Below are positions 1 to 10,894 of a DNA stretch of 64,000 nt, in pieces (within the stretch, counting starts at the first letter, position 1; every line of letters begins with the position of its first letter). A program made the translations under genes and the position numbers. The notes under the pieces are model-generated. The model searched no databases and was not told where the DNA came from. It worked only from the letters and a program-made list of their open reading frames with translations. Source of the DNA: Schizochytrium sp. CCTCC M209059 (taxonomy: Eukaryota; Sar; Bigyra; Thraustochytrida; Thraustochytriidae). The DNA is taken from the NCBI GenBank assembly GCA_000818945.1, contig KN805452.1, positions 69,501-133,500 on the forward strand, written 5' to 3'.

Positions 1-183
1 ACGGCAGTGCAGCTTTCGGGCGATCGACAGTAGGCTCGGTGTTGAGGCGGGCGAGGGCCGACGGCGCGGACAGCCGAAAGCGCGGGTAGCTGAAGCACGT
101 GTAGTCTAGCAGGTGTACAGACAGACACGTGCACAGGCAGGCAGGTTGCTCCTCGCTTGCTAGCCTGTCGCGAAGTGACCGAC

Positions 184-996
184 ATGTGGAAAGAACTTGG
201 GATGCTTGCGGCCCATGCAGGCCTAGCATGCTTCAAAGCCGTGTTAGCGATCCGAAAGCCCCGTGGTCTTCTACAGGTAACGGCTGGCCTTTCTGCTGCG
301 TTCATGCTCAAGTTCGCATTTTCTGGCGAGTTCGATTCTGGCTCACTTCAGAAAGCTGCGAAAGTCCTTGGTACTCTAACTTTCGGGCTTGGCGCAGTCG
401 CTGCCTACGGCAATGCATCTCCAACTTGGCAGGAGAAACATCTGAGTGCCTTCACTGGGTACATCAATTTCGCTGTGATCGGAAATGTCGCAATGATGGC
501 TGCTGTTCCTGCTGATGGGACTTTGCGGGGACTTATTTCACCAATCCTTTGCCTAACTTTAGCTGCATGGCTATGCATGGAGGCTCATTTCATCGAGTGG
601 AAAACCGTGAAATACGATGGCTCTCTCTTCTTGTATTCGGGTTCCCCATTTTCCTGGATCGTACATCACGCGATCTACCGAGCTTGCCTACTTTCTCTGC
701 CATGCTTCGAGTCACGGAAGTATCTCCTACTTGAGGTTGTGACTTTGGGGCTCATGTACATGTTCAGTTGGGCTTCGAAGTATCCTCCGGAACAGGTTTT
801 CGGCTACGCAGACACAATCTCAGTCGCTTCATCAGCAGCCGTATCGGCGCTAATTGAAGTGGCTTATGAACCACTAAGTCAGCCTACGGAGGATACCTTA
901 GATTTGGTTATTGTGCCAATTCAGCTCGTTGTTCTAATCTCAGCCATTGTCCATATGCAAAGGCGCTTCAATCACATTTATAAGAAGCCCGTCTAG
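184..996 (+). CDS. Multi-pass membrane protein, family not recognised
   Basis: This 270-residue protein starts at the ATG beginning MWKELGML; the frame is open further upstream but has no earlier ATG. Five or six hydrophobic segments are visible: around residues 20-45, 60-80, 95-115, 120-145, 185-205 and 235-255. It is therefore probably an integral membrane protein with a short basic C-terminal tail (QRRFNHIYKKPV). I see no conserved motif that names a transporter, enzyme or receptor family, and no signal peptide clearly distinct from the first membrane segment. It lies just upstream of, and convergent with, a decayed transposon on the other strand; the two stops are only about 17 bp apart. 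Third codon positions are less G+C-rich than in the kinase genes downstream. The reading frame is intact, so it is probably a real gene of unknown function. Confidence 0.6.
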   Translation: MWKELGMLAAHAGLACFKAVLAIRKPRGLLQVTAGLSAAFMLKFAFSGEFDSGSLQKAAKVLGTLTFGLGAVAAYGNASPTWQEKHLSAFTGYINFAVIGNVAMMAAVPADGTLRGLISPILCLTLAAWLCMEAHFIEWKTVKYDGSLFLYSGSPFSWIVHHAIYRACLLSLPCFESRKYLLLEVVTLGLMYMFSWASKYPPEQVFGYADTISVASSAAVSALIEVAYEPLSQPTEDTLDLVIVPIQLVVLISAIVHMQRRFNHIYKKPV

Positions 997-1012
997 GTCT
1001 TAATTTAAATGC

Positions 1013-4000
1013 CTACATTTTGCGATATTTGGTCTTCACGTTGGCAATCTTTGCCTCGATCTGGGTCTCTGTAGGGAAGCTAGCTGGTTTGGGCCTATTG
1101 TGGTGATCAAGAAAAGTCTTCATGATTTGCTTGGGTGTCTTGTTTGGGTTCGTGGCCGTAAGAAGTTAAATTTCGTTGGCAAATTTGGCTTCCATGTCTT
1201 TTCGCCCCCTTCCTGATGACCCAGACTGCATATCTGCTGCAGCTGCTGCGTCCTTCGGTGCAAGTTCTGCTGCCCTTGCCATTCTTTCAGCTTGCTCTCG
1301 AGCCTTCTGTTGAGTGCTGAGCTGAGCTACCCGATGAGCAACTTGATGTGTTCCGCAGAAGGAAGACACAATCGTCCTGGGAACACCTTCTTGAGATGCG
1401 CGCGCATCGCACCTGGCCCCATCTTATGCGACGAGTTCTCGACGCCTAATCCAAAAAGCTCTTCGCCTTGCTTTCTGTAAGGGCCCATGTAGTCGCTAAC
1501 GGAAGTAGAGTCGTGATGAGGCCGCCGCGCCCAGCCTTGAGATTTCGCTGGAAGAACATGGTGCTCCGCGAGCGCATACCCCTGGTATATCGCTTCTCCG
1601 GTCTCGCAAACTGATCATCGCTTGCGAGACGTTGCTTGCTATTGGCGTTGCATTATCCAAGCCGATCGTCCCGCACACTTGCTCGATTGTATCCTCGTCA
1701 TCGTGGGCATCATCACGCAAGTCGATCCCAGTCGAGGTCACGGCTCGCATGAGCAAGTCGTCACTCTGGCCCATCGACCCCACCATGCGGCGAACTGCGT
1801 ATGCAGCGACATCTCGCCGCTGGGAACCGACAAAGTTTGCCGATCGTTGCTGCTGTGCTTGCTGCTGCGATCGATGTTGGCCTGACAAGCTGTCGGAGCC
1901 TTCGTTTGTTGTACAGCTCGGCGAAGCATGACGCCCAGGCCGACGAGGACCAAAACTGCAAAAACAAACACACTCAGCAAGTGTACTACCCAAAGTGGTC
2001 CCTTGAACAAAATGTCATCGCCCAGCACACCAGGAGCTTGTTCAGAATGCTGACTTGCTTCTTCGTCGTCTGTTCCATGCTCATCCTCGACCTCGACTGA
2101 ATCGACCGAGCCGGCAGCTTCTGTTGGCGATGACGGTGTCGAGACTGAGCGTTCAGGTGACGGCAATTCTTCTGCGACAGGTCGATACGGACCTTAGAAC
2201 TTGCGTGTCCAGAGTACTCAAAAGTGTCGACAATCATTGCAGCATTTTCTGGGGATTTAAAGTCCAATTACACATCAGAAAAGAAGGCGACCAGGGCCCT
2301 TCCCGTAGGCATTGGCATCGCGCGCACATCCTTCCTATTAGCAAGAGAGCACAGGTCATGCGCCCAGGTACCGGCCTCTCGATTGAAATCATAAAGATGG
2401 GTGATTGTATTTGGAATGCCTCTATCTGCTTTCAATGCCTCAAAAATTGCGTCAGGCGTCGCGATGTCGTTTCCCTGGCGGCAAAATGAATTAAACTTTG
2501 CTGAAACCTAATCAAAGTGCGCATCACGCAAACTCTTGCCGCGCTGGACTGGAGACTTGATCATTCGTTTCACAGCGATTCCGCAGACGCCATCCAGAAG
2601 GCCCGCGCCGAGAAGAAAAAGTAAGCTTCGATAGCACCCTGCGTTGTCAGAGTGAATGGACACTTCCTTGATATGCTCGAGATGGGGATGTTGCGAAAGA
2701 TCATAGAAGATTGCTTCGTTAATTGCGAGGACCTCGTCTGTTCCTTGCTGGTTTCCTCGTAGGACGATGGAGTCGAGGTAGACGTTTTTTGAACTGCTGT
2801 CTGCAAGACAGGGTCCCAGTCAATGAAGACGACAATAGACCCGTGCAGGCTCATGCCTCGCTTGGAATAGTGTCCTAGTATAGTCTCTTTTGTGTACATC
2901 GCAAGGACCTTCATCTTCCAATCTTCGATTATGAGCGCCTCACTAGATCCAAAATTTCGGACGCACCGTGTGCTCATTCCTTGCAGGTATGCACCAATGG
3001 CATCCTCTTAAGCAACACACCGAGCGGCTCGATCGTGGTATAAGAACCACTTGGTCTCGACATCAGAAACGTATTTGCGGCGCATCTAATTTGTCCTCCT
3101 CGCCAATCATGTCCGTGATTCTTTGAACGAGGCTCCTGAGCTGTTTCAAGATCCAATATGGAAACTCACACGCGCCGCAGTAAGAGGAATACTACTCGCC
3201 ACCACTCGCTTGGACGCTTGGGCCGTCTGGCCGAGTAACACCATAGCAAAATATGGTTGTCGCAACAGGTATCAGCTTTGCGCATGTGGTCATACGCTTT
3301 TATCTTCAAAAAGTTTCAAGCGTGGTCGATGTATCCATCGAAGCATGTACGCTCTATCTCTGTGCGTGCAAGCCTCGCCACAAGGCGATGGAGATTAGGC
3401 GTGTTCTCGTTTAGGAGTGTTCAAACAACATAGTCGACTGATGTGTTAGAAGCTTCGATTCGAGCTGATGATAGTTTTGAGGATCTCGTACATGATGCCG
3501 CCTGGAAATGCCTTGCGGCCAGACTTGTCGCAAGCTTCTTAATACCGACGGATGAGGATCGCTTTATCAACCTGTAAAACGACTCGAGGAGGTGTCCAAG
3601 CGTCGCGCCTGGTGAGGCGGGTGCGACGGCTGCCTCAAGATAGAAATCCCACCTGCCTTGGGGCGAGAGTGAAACGGACCGCAAAGTCAGCATTCGAAGT
3701 ATGGAGATTGCGCCGACGAAAGGTGGGGTCTGCGAGCACGCCAAACTCGAAAAGGTCCGCGTAGTCGCGGCTTGCGCGCTGCCACGTCACGCTGCCCATC
3801 CTTACTTGACCGGCTGCTCGCAGGTGTCTAAGGACCTTGCGGGGCAAGCTGTTCGACAATATCGCGCGGCTCGTACGAGGCTCGATGGAGCCACATCGCA
3901 TATCGTTTACTACTGCTTTGGCAAGATGCAACGAAATTGTCGCAACTGCAGGTTTCCTCATCATCGACGCGCTTAACAAACTCTCTTATCAAGAACTCAG

Positions 4001-4370
4001 GATTCCCTGGATACATGCCAGATGCTATTGCGCGTGTAGCTTAAAGCATCGCCTGGGCCATCGAGGATCTGTGCCTCTTTGTCATCTTCCGGTCCGGGTT
4101 GTAACGACTTTCTTGAGAAGGAGAATTGCTCACAGCCCCTTCCGTCGAATTGAAACGCACTTTAAAGTCGCGCAGACTTGTTGAAGAGTTGATGCATCCC
4201 TCAAAGCGGTCTTGGCTAGAGCGGAAAGGACATGATGATGCATCGTTCCAAAAAGGTGACGGCGGGATCTTCTCACCTTTGTAGTGCACCAAGCCCTTCG
4301 CGTGATTGGGGCGGCACGCGATCTCGACCCCCGGCGTGATCGACCTGGGTGTCGCCGATTGTCTCGTCAA
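1013..4370 (-). pseudogene. Decayed transposon gene (transposase-like, 'SDNAGCY' type)
   Basis: The reverse strand holds protein-like segments broken by stops and frameshifts. From 5' to 3' they are: a segment near 4350-4270; a Cys-containing piece near 3950-3850; a piece near 3200-3060 containing YCGACEFPYWILKQLRS; then a longer one, about 2790-2090, with VSIHSDNAGCYRS and, after one stop, RQGNDIATPDAIFEALKADR. After a frameshift near 1900 come an acidic/hydrophobic part and MGPGAMRAHLKKVFPGRL near 1440-1370. The C-terminus, KTPKQIMKTFLDHHNRPKP and onwards, ends at a stop at 1013-1015. The combination of SDNAGCY, a GNDI.TP motif downstream and a C-terminal lysine-rich tail recalls large transposon proteins of protists and invertebrates. 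That match is from memory and no search was run. No clean terminal repeats were found. At least two in-frame stops and several frame changes make it a pseudogene. Confidence 0.7.
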
Positions 4371-4701
4371 CTTTAATCAATAATGTGATTAAGGCGAGCG
4401 CTTCGCGCTCGTCCGCTTTTTATGTTTTCTTTTTAGTTTGTGTAATGGGGATATGTTGTCCGGGGCTTGCCAGGCCAGCATTATGGTCATAAGGGCAAAC
4501 CCTATCCCTTCTTGAGTTGCCCCGATCGGGCGGTTCGTGATCCCGATCTGTTTGTAAGTGTTATAGCACCAGGCAGAACCAAGCCTGTAATCATATAGCA
4601 CATATCTGAAGTGATGTGCGTTTTCTGAAGTGCGTTTTTGCACGATCTTTATGTTGGGGGCCGGCGCTCGTGGTTTGTGCCCGTATTGGTCATAAACATT
4701 T

Positions 4702-4804
4702 GGACAAATCTGGGACAAGTGCGGCGTCTTTTGCATGGTCGCGTCGCACGTCCGCCATTAGGACCTTTCATTTTTTCCCGTGCCAGCCGAGCCGAACCGG
4801 AGGC
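4702..4804 (+). repeat. Direct repeat copy A (~103 bp)
   Basis: This stretch, starting GGACAAATCTGGGACAAG and ending near GAGGC, matches 6946-7049 with roughly nine to ten differences by eye. The two copies are in the same orientation about 2.2 kb apart and bracket the degenerate insert. They could be remnants of terminal direct repeats or dispersed copies of a short repeat. Confidence 0.75.
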
Positions 4805-4937
4805 ACGAGCCAACATGGACCGTTCAACTGCGCATGTCACCTATCCGCCATTAGGGCCTTTCGTTTATTACGGGACCAGCCGAGCTGAGCCCACCAGCCG
4901 ACATGGACCGTTCAACTGCGCATGCAAACCTTGAACG
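4752..4937 (+). repeat. Two-copy 93-bp tandem repeat
   Basis: The unit beginning CCGCCATTAGG at 4752 is repeated from 4845 with a few substitutions. Both units contain CCAGCCGAGC and CATGGACCGTTCAACTGCGC. The first half of the unit overlaps direct repeat copy A, so the same motif occurs three times locally, counting the copy near 6994. Confidence 0.7.
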
Positions 4938-5944
4938 CGGGTCAACGAAATGGCTTGCTGGTGCAACAAGAGTGAGAAATCGTGCAGGCGCGATCAATGC
5001 CCAAGTCGACCTTCTAGTAAATGTAACGGATCGCGTACGTATCGAAAAGGATGCCCGTGTGCCTTGCGCGGTCGGCGTCATCCAAGTGGACAAAGCTGTT
5101 CGTGCTGGTGTGGGGCAAACCAGCGGAAATGTCCTCGAAAGGACCGCTGTCCATCGAGGCCATTTCAAAGCTGCGGGGGCAGGCATTCGAACAGAAAGCG
5201 TTGCCATTCTCGGGCTCAAATGAGTCATGTTGTGTCACAGTCGCCAAACAGAGAGGGGCCGGGCAACTCGCAAGACAACAATGAGACGGCTCCAATGGAC
5301 AATTTCACAGAAGTTTTGAATCAAAGCTTCATAGCTGATGAATCGCCTGAGGAGCGCCGCAACTGGATCCAGCCGCCATCCGATGTAGCTCTTTGCAAAC
5401 TGCGTAAACAGGTTCCTCTCATACATCCATGATCCAAGCAATCACCATTGCCATGCATGTGGTGTCTGCGACGTTCTTTACAATCGTGATGGCATCGCAA
5501 AACTCGAACAGTCCAGTGTTCGATTTGATCGAACTCGGTCCGGACGGGTGCGCTGAGGGAAGCAGAACCCTCGATTAGTTCGCGTCCGGAAGATGCGTCG
5601 TAGTTCATAGCAGAGGAATGGCTGGCGGCCAAGTGCAAGTTTGCAAGCTGTGTAGCGCCGACGTGCGCAAAGGAAATGTTCCGGTAACAAGCTTTTTCAA
5701 GTGGATCCTGGACCTAGCCTCATGCTCCCAGAGACTACGTTTGCAGAGGACCTACTGTTATCAAACTATCGACTCGTGGCATGGGCTTACAGAGTGCGCT
5801 TCTACTACATGAACGCTTTCCATAAGACCAGCTCTCCGGTTCATGTTTTATTGGCCCCCATGGCGACCTCAATTACGGAAATATACTGTATATAAGTAAT
5901 CATTCACTAGTTCACTGCAGCTCGGACTAAAAACGCACTTCAGA

Positions 5945-6945
5945 TCGCGGGGTCTTCAGCCCGCAGGGTATCCTAGGTGTGTACTATCGGTACGGTGTGC
6001 TACACCTTCTAGTCCTTGATTCGGTATTCCAGCTGTGCGCTGTGCAGGGTCTGGCGTGTGCAGAGACCCATCAATGTCTGAGTCTAATAAGTCAGGCATT
6101 GCGTTTTGCGCAGCATTATCACTGTCGTCAAGTTCTTCTTCAACGTGGTTCTGCTATTGGTTGGCCTGCACATTTTACGACGCTGACATAGTCATCTTTC
6201 TTTTCGTTTGCCGAGCGTCTTGGCACAGAAAGACCTTCTTAGCAACGTCTCGGGCTAGGGAGCGCAGACGCTTGGCCCTCTTCGTTTTCTCCTCCTCCTC
6301 AAGCGCAGGTTTTTGCTCTTTCCGAGGGCGACCTCGGGTCCGAGCAACTCGCTAGACGGCGGTTAGCTTATTGTGCGTGCCTCACACTTACAGCGTGAGC
6401 ACAGGTTGCATTCTCCGCAAAGAGACACATAGCACTTGTGCCTGTCCCCCATTGCGACCTGCCACTATCCAACCCTTACTTACGCCTAGTGTCAATCCCT
6501 CGCGCGGACCGTGCAAGCAATAACTTTTCGTCTACTACGGGGTTTCGGGGCTCGAAAAGACCAAATTCGCGCTCTCCGGACCGAGCCGAAGTCAGGCGTA
6601 TTCGCCGCGGTCTGCAAAACACAAGTGCGGATTTTCGGGTCTGTCAAATTTCGGTGAATGCCGCATATTTCCGTATGTATTTGCACCTATTCTTAGGAAT
6701 AGGCTTAGACGGTCTTTAAAAATGTCAGATTTGGAGCTAAGGTGCGGTTTTGTGCTCGGGGATTTATTTGTGTAAGCCTTGTTATGCACGTTGAACGGGT
6801 CAGAACGGACGCCCAAGACACACAGGCTGCGTTCCAAATCTTGGACACCAACTCCACGACCAGAAATACAATACCGTGGATGCAGCGTCTTCGATCTATT
6901 CTAAACCAAGCTGGCGAGGATGACTGCCCCTTAATACTGATATAA
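5945..6945. other. No supportable gene; degenerate repeat-derived DNA
   Basis: Only short frames without recognisable domains are present on either strand. The stretch is more A+T-rich than the kinase genes to its right and lies between the inverted-repeat element and direct repeat B, so it is most simply read as decayed transposon matter. Confidence 0.5.
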
Positions 6946-7049
6946 GGACAAATTTGGGACAATTGCGGCATCTTTTGCACGGTCGCGTCGCCTATCCGCC
7001 ATTAGGACCTTTCATTTTTTCCCGGGACCAGCCGAGCCGAGCCGGAGGC
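6946..7049 (+). repeat. Direct repeat copy B (~104 bp)
   Basis: This is the second copy of the repeat at 4702-4804, same orientation, ending in CCGAGCCGGAGGC. It lies about 170 bp downstream of the stop codon of the convergent Aurora-like gene and marks the right edge of the transposon-derived region. Confidence 0.75.
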
Positions 7050-7219
7050 TGACGGAATTAGCTATTTGAAGAGAGAAAAATGTTTTACAATAATTCTAAA
7101 TCGAAGGCTTTCTGCAGCGAATTCCCATTTCCCACGGACAGCAGGCGTTGCAATCTTCATAACCACGCACAAAGGCAAGACCTTTCGGATTTCGGCCACA
7201 ATTCGTGGCGTTTTCCAGT

Positions 7220-9178
7220 TCAAGCGCTTGTCGCAGTGAGTGCACCTGTTTGCGAAGGATGCGAAGGCCCCACTGCACCGGAGCTTCGTGACGGCGGAAC
7301 GGCTCGTGAAGGCGCCGTTGCGGACAAAGAGGAACTGTGCAGGGTTTTCGTCGTCGTCTTTACGGCGCGAGGCGCTCGGGCGTACTTGGCAATCCACGGG
7401 TGCATGGGCACGTCCTTGAGCTGCATACGGTGATCTGGGTTTTTGCGCAAGAGCGCGCGAATAAAATCCTTGGCGTCGTCGGAAATGCCGTGCGATGGGA
7501 AACGCAAGTCAATGCGCTTAATGCGCTGATATGTTAGCGTCTCCGACTCCTCTTCAAAGGGCGGACTTCCAACGAGAAGCTCATATGCGAGGACGCCAAG
7601 GCTCCAGACGTCCACGCGAGCGTCGTGTTTCCTGCGCATGACCGCTTCAGGCGCCAGATAGTCAATGGTGCCGCAAAGGGTTTCGCGGCGCGTTTTGCTG
7701 TGAACCGACCAGCCAAAATCGGAAATGAGAACTGTCCCGTTGTGACTGAGCAAAATGTTCTCCGGTTTGAGGTCGCGGTGAATGACATTCTTTCCGTGAC
7801 AGTAGCGCAGTGCATCTGCAAGGTCACGAATGTACGTTGCAGCGCGTGGTTCCGGAAAACGCTTTTTCAGCTTGAGTTCCTTGTACAGTTCGCCGCGCGA
7901 GGCAAACTGCAAGACGAGGAAAATCCGTTTGTCATCGTGAAAGAACGTGAAGAGCCGAAGAATGTGCTTGTGTCGCAACTGCGACTGGATCTCGACTTCG
8001 CGACGCAGCTGATGCTCGACGCCGGCCTTTTCCAGCTGCGATTTTTGCAGGACCTTGATGGCGACCACAAAACCGCTCTTACGTTCGCGCGCAAGGTAGA
8101 CGTTTCCAAACTTGCCCCTACCGAGTTTTTTGCCAATGTCAAAGTCCTGGAGTGACCACACACGCGTCTCCTCGTCCTCGTGACCTTCCTTTTCTTCGTC
8201 GCCCGTTGCCTGGCATCGCAGGTCCTTGCCAACCTCTTCATCATCACGATCGCCGCCTTCGTTCGCATCATTAAAGATGCTTTCAGGCTCTCCTCGTACT
8301 GTCGAACAGTCGGCCTTGTTTTGCAGCGAGTCAATTGTGGCACCTTGGCTCTCTTCTTGAGGCATGCATTTTTTGCCGGGGTCCACGCGGCAGGTCAAGG
8401 GGGTCAGCATGCTTCCCCGACGACGAAAAGCTTGCGCAGCAGTGGTGGCGCGAGACGCTTGTTCAACAATGTTGATGTTCTGGTTTTCATCTTGCTCGCT
8501 CGATTTTGTAACAGTTTCTGCCTTGGTCTCCACACCAGGCATGGCCTCCTCCCAAATTTGGCCCACAGACTTGGCAGTTCGCTTTTTGCGCGTTATCTGC
8601 TCGGGGACCTCGTTGCGTACGAGCTTCGCATGTTTGCTATCCTCGCTTTCATGAGTGTTTGCAATGCGAGTTTTACGATTAGCCATCAATCCTTGGCCTC
8701 CCGCCCTCGCGCGAAGGGCAGTTTTAGCTGTCTGCCATTCGTCCGACCCGGGTCTCGCTGATGATGCCGGGTTCTTTGTGTGCAAAGACTGCGAAGCCAA
8801 AGATGACGATGAAGACGACGTCGACGACGATGACGACAAGGACGACGACGACGACGAAGTCAGCCTCGGGTCATTGGTGACCGGTGGTGTGATTTGGGGC
8901 TGCTTGCGCGGGATGCGCTTGGCACCACCTCCGAGCTGCGTCTTCGCCCTGTCGCCGTTCGCGCGAGCAGACTTGGCGTCGAGTGCGCGTTGCAGGATCC
9001 CACTGCGCGCCGTTTCTCCACCTTCGCTCGCCCAAAGGACGCCGAGCGAGGCCGGCGTCCTTGCCGACTCCCTACGAGCGTCCGCGAGACCGCTGTCCAG
9101 GACCTGTGCAGTTGTCGCTTGCGCCACGGATGGGGACGGCGACCTCGGGGACGACGACGAGGACGACGAGAAATCCAT
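7220..9178 (-). CDS. Aurora-type serine/threonine kinase with long Ser-rich N-terminus
   Basis: The 652-residue protein starts MDFSSSSSSSPRSP. Residues 1-340 are disordered, with Ser runs and acidic patches; the kinase domain is about 342-597, followed by a Ser/Thr-rich tail. Kinase motifs are complete: [13 protein letters not shown] (P-loop), VAIKVL (Lys), [11 protein letters not shown] and DFGWSVHS. The activation segment RRETLCGTIDY has the Thr that Aurora kinases phosphorylate. FGWSVH and R-x-T-x-CGT identify the Aurora group, which acts on centrosomes, spindle and chromosomes in mitosis. Oddity: the usual DYLPPEM after the activation loop reads DYLAPEAV, the form seen in most other kinases. 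There is no intron at the CGT/DYL junction, unlike the paralogue at 11745. The long N-terminus may direct localisation or turnover, which is inference. Start codon checked as ATG. Confidence 0.9.
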   Translation of the reverse strand: MDFSSSSSSSPRSPSPSVAQATTAQVLDSGLADARRESARTPASLGVLWASEGGETARSGILQRALDAKSARANGDRAKTQLGGGAKRIPRKQPQITPPVTNDPRLTSSSSSSLSSSSSTSSSSSSLASQSLHTKNPASSARPGSDEWQTAKTALRARAGGQGLMANRKTRIANTHESEDSKHAKLVRNEVPEQITRKKRTAKSVGQIWEEAMPGVETKAETVTKSSEQDENQNINIVEQASRATTAAQAFRRRGSMLTPLTCRVDPGKKCMPQEESQGATIDSLQNKADCSTVRGEPESIFNDANEGGDRDDEEVGKDLRCQATGDEEKEGHEDEETRVWSLQDFDIGKKLGRGKFGNVYLARERKSGFVVAIKVLQKSQLEKAGVEHQLRREVEIQSQLRHKHILRLFTFFHDDKRIFLVLQFASRGELYKELKLKKRFPEPRAATYIRDLADALRYCHGKNVIHRDLKPENILLSHNGTVLISDFGWSVHSKTRRETLCGTIDYLAPEAVMRRKHDARVDVWSLGVLAYELLVGSPPFEEESETLTYQRIKRIDLRFPSHGISDDAKDFIRALLRKNPDHRMQLKDVPMHPWIAKYARAPRAVKTTTKTLHSSSLSATAPSRAVPPSRSSGAVGPSHPSQTGALTATSA

Positions 9179-9826
9179 CGCCCCGGACGCTCTTTTTCGT
9201 CTGCGCGCTCGCTGCGCCTCGTTTCGCTTCTCGCTCCGAGCGCGACGGGGACCGGCCGCGTCCTTCCTGCGCGCCTCGGGGTCTTGCAGCGCAACCTCTC
9301 GCGCGCGCCGCGTCCCGGCGGGAGGTGGGTGTGCAAGCTAAGCCAAGCTAATCTAACCACGGGGCTCGTTGGAGTTTTGGCGTTGACTTGGTTGACTCAC
9401 TAAGTCGAACTTTGCAAAACAACTCGAAGGCCCGGACCTAAACGTTGACACAAACGTCCGCCGTGTATGATACTGAAAGAGACGCTGGAGACGCGCCTCG
9501 GCAACGCCAGCGACGGCAGCGGCGGCGACGGTAGCGACGTCGATAATGTTGGAAAAAAGCACGAACACCTCAAGGCTTCGTGCAACGCAGCGCAGCGGAG
9601 AGCATCAAATTTTCTTTCGTCAGGTCGTACCTGTTTCGTTTTCTTTCATGAGCCTAGGTTATTTCCATTACGCTGCAAAGGGCTCGAGAGCACATTCAAC
9701 AGCCCATGCACGTCTGATGACACGAAGACAAGCAAAGGAAGAAGAAAAAAAAAAGAGTCTGTCTGTGAATGTGTTTGTTTGCAAAAGAAAATGGAAGGTG
9801 GTATATGTATACGGGAGGATCCCCAG
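9179..9826. other. Intergenic: promoter side of one Aurora-like gene, 3' side of the next
   Basis: Both flanking genes are on the reverse strand, so this 648-bp gap holds the 5' region of the 7220-9178 gene and the 3' region of the 9827-10894 gene. It contains an A-rich run near 9735-9755 and no convincing coding sequence. Confidence 0.6.
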
Positions 9827-10894
9827 TCAAATGGGTCCCACCTTGAGATGGATGCGCTCGATTTCGTCGGGCGGGGCGTGCATGATGATCCAGGGGTGGT
9901 AGAGAATCTTGTGAATGGGCCACAAGCGCAGCTCCGGGTCGGAAACGAGAATGGAGGACAAAAGATCCTTTGCTTCGGGAGAAATGTCCTTGGGCATCTC
10001 GTAGTTGCACATGCTGACGTTGGTACAAGTGTCGGTCTGGTCTGGCGCGACAAAAGGGGCGGTGCCGACAAGCATTTCGAAGAGCAAGACGCCCGTCATC
10101 CAAATGTCGGCGCGCTCGCTGTACGCCGTCTCTGCGACCATTTCCGGTGGGAGGTAATCCACGGTTCCACAGAGCGTTTTGCGCTTGATTTCCTCTTTGG
10201 CGCGCGTTGAGTTGACAGACCAACCAAAGTCAGCCAGCTTGATGGAGTTGTCGCGCGCCACAAGGATGTTTTCCGGCTTGATGTCGCGATGCACAACGCC
10301 AAGCTTGTGGCACTGAGTGAGCGCGCAAACGAGCTGGCGGATTACGGCCGACGCGCGTGGTTCCTCGAATCTTCCCGAGGGGGAATTTTTGAGCTCTTCG
10401 AAAAGCTCCCCACCCGGCACATACTCGAGAATCAGGTATACGCGCTCCTTGTCGTGAAAGTAAGAGTACAATCGAACCACATTTTTGTGCCGGAGTCGAT
10501 GATGAATCTCAATCTCGCGTTTGAGCTGATGCATGAGATCCGAGTTTTCAATCTCCTCCTTGAAGAGAACTTTCAATGCCACTACGCGCTTTTCTTTCTT
10601 GGTGCGCGCCAGGTATACATTTCCAAATTTGCCTTTGCCGAGACCGCGGCCCACCTCAAAGTCGTTCAAACACCATCTCTTGCCGCCGCTGCTGCCAGGG
10701 CCGCCTTGGCTTCCAGATCCGCCCAGGAGACCACGCTTGACGTGCTCTGGGATGTTGCTGCTTTGTTGCAGGTTCTTCTCCAGGATACTCTTGGTGGTCT
10801 TGCCGCTGAGCATGTCGCTGTTGCTGCCACGTCGGGCATTTCCCGTGGCCATTTCATTCTCGCGCCCTGCGGCAGCGTCGCCATCGCGCTCCAT
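9827..10894 (-). CDS. Aurora-type serine/threonine kinase (short form)
   Basis: This 355-residue protein has a short disordered N-terminus (about 1-72, Gly/Ser-rich), then a kinase domain about 74-335. Motifs: [31 protein letters not shown] and DFGWSVNS. The activation segment KRKTLCGTVDYLPPEM carries a few extra residues (TRAKEEIK) before the phospho-Thr. DYLPPEM and FGWSVN place it with Aurora kinases. The C-lobe is slightly divergent: an ...ADIWMTGVLLFEML helix and an extended loop, PDQTDTCTNVS. The domain ends HPWIIMHAP. The insertion next to the activation Thr could alter regulation by a TPX2- or INCENP-like partner, which is inference. It has no intron. Its 5' end faces the 5' end of the paralogue at 11745 across about 850 bp, so the two may share a divergent promoter region. 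Confidence 0.9.
   Translation of the reverse strand: MERDGDAAAGRENEMATGNARRGSNSDMLSGKTTKSILEKNLQQSSNIPEHVKRGLLGGSGSQGGPGSSGGKRWCLNDFEVGRGLGKGKFGNVYLARTKKEKRVVALKVLFKEEIENSDLMHQLKREIEIHHRLRHKNVVRLYSYFHDKERVYLILEYVPGGELFEELKNSPSGRFEEPRASAVIRQLVCALTQCHKLGVVHRDIKPENILVARDNSIKLADFGWSVNSTRAKEEIKRKTLCGTVDYLPPEMVAETAYSERADIWMTGVLLFEMLVGTAPFVAPDQTDTCTNVSMCNYEMPKDISPEAKDLLSSILVSDPELRLWPIHKILYHPWIIMHAPPDEIERIHLKVGPI

Larger units (their letters stand above)
4624..5944. mobile_element. Candidate small degenerate element with 16-bp inverted repeats
   Basis: The 16 bases at 4624-4639 (TCTGAAGTGCGTTTTT) reappear as an exact inverted copy at 5929-5944. Between them lie a 93-bp tandem repeat (4752-4937) and a forward frame, 4950-5432, encoding a Cys-rich stretch. 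That frame has CWC, CPC and CSCWC clusters followed by a polar segment ending KLRKQVPLIHP. Protein-like sequence continues in other frames past a stop (NHHCHACGVCDVLYNRDG near 5435-5490). The pattern suggests a decayed CXC-type DNA-binding or transposon protein, but no intact gene remains. Whether the inverted repeat marks true element ends is an inference; no target-site duplication was identified. Confidence 0.4.
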
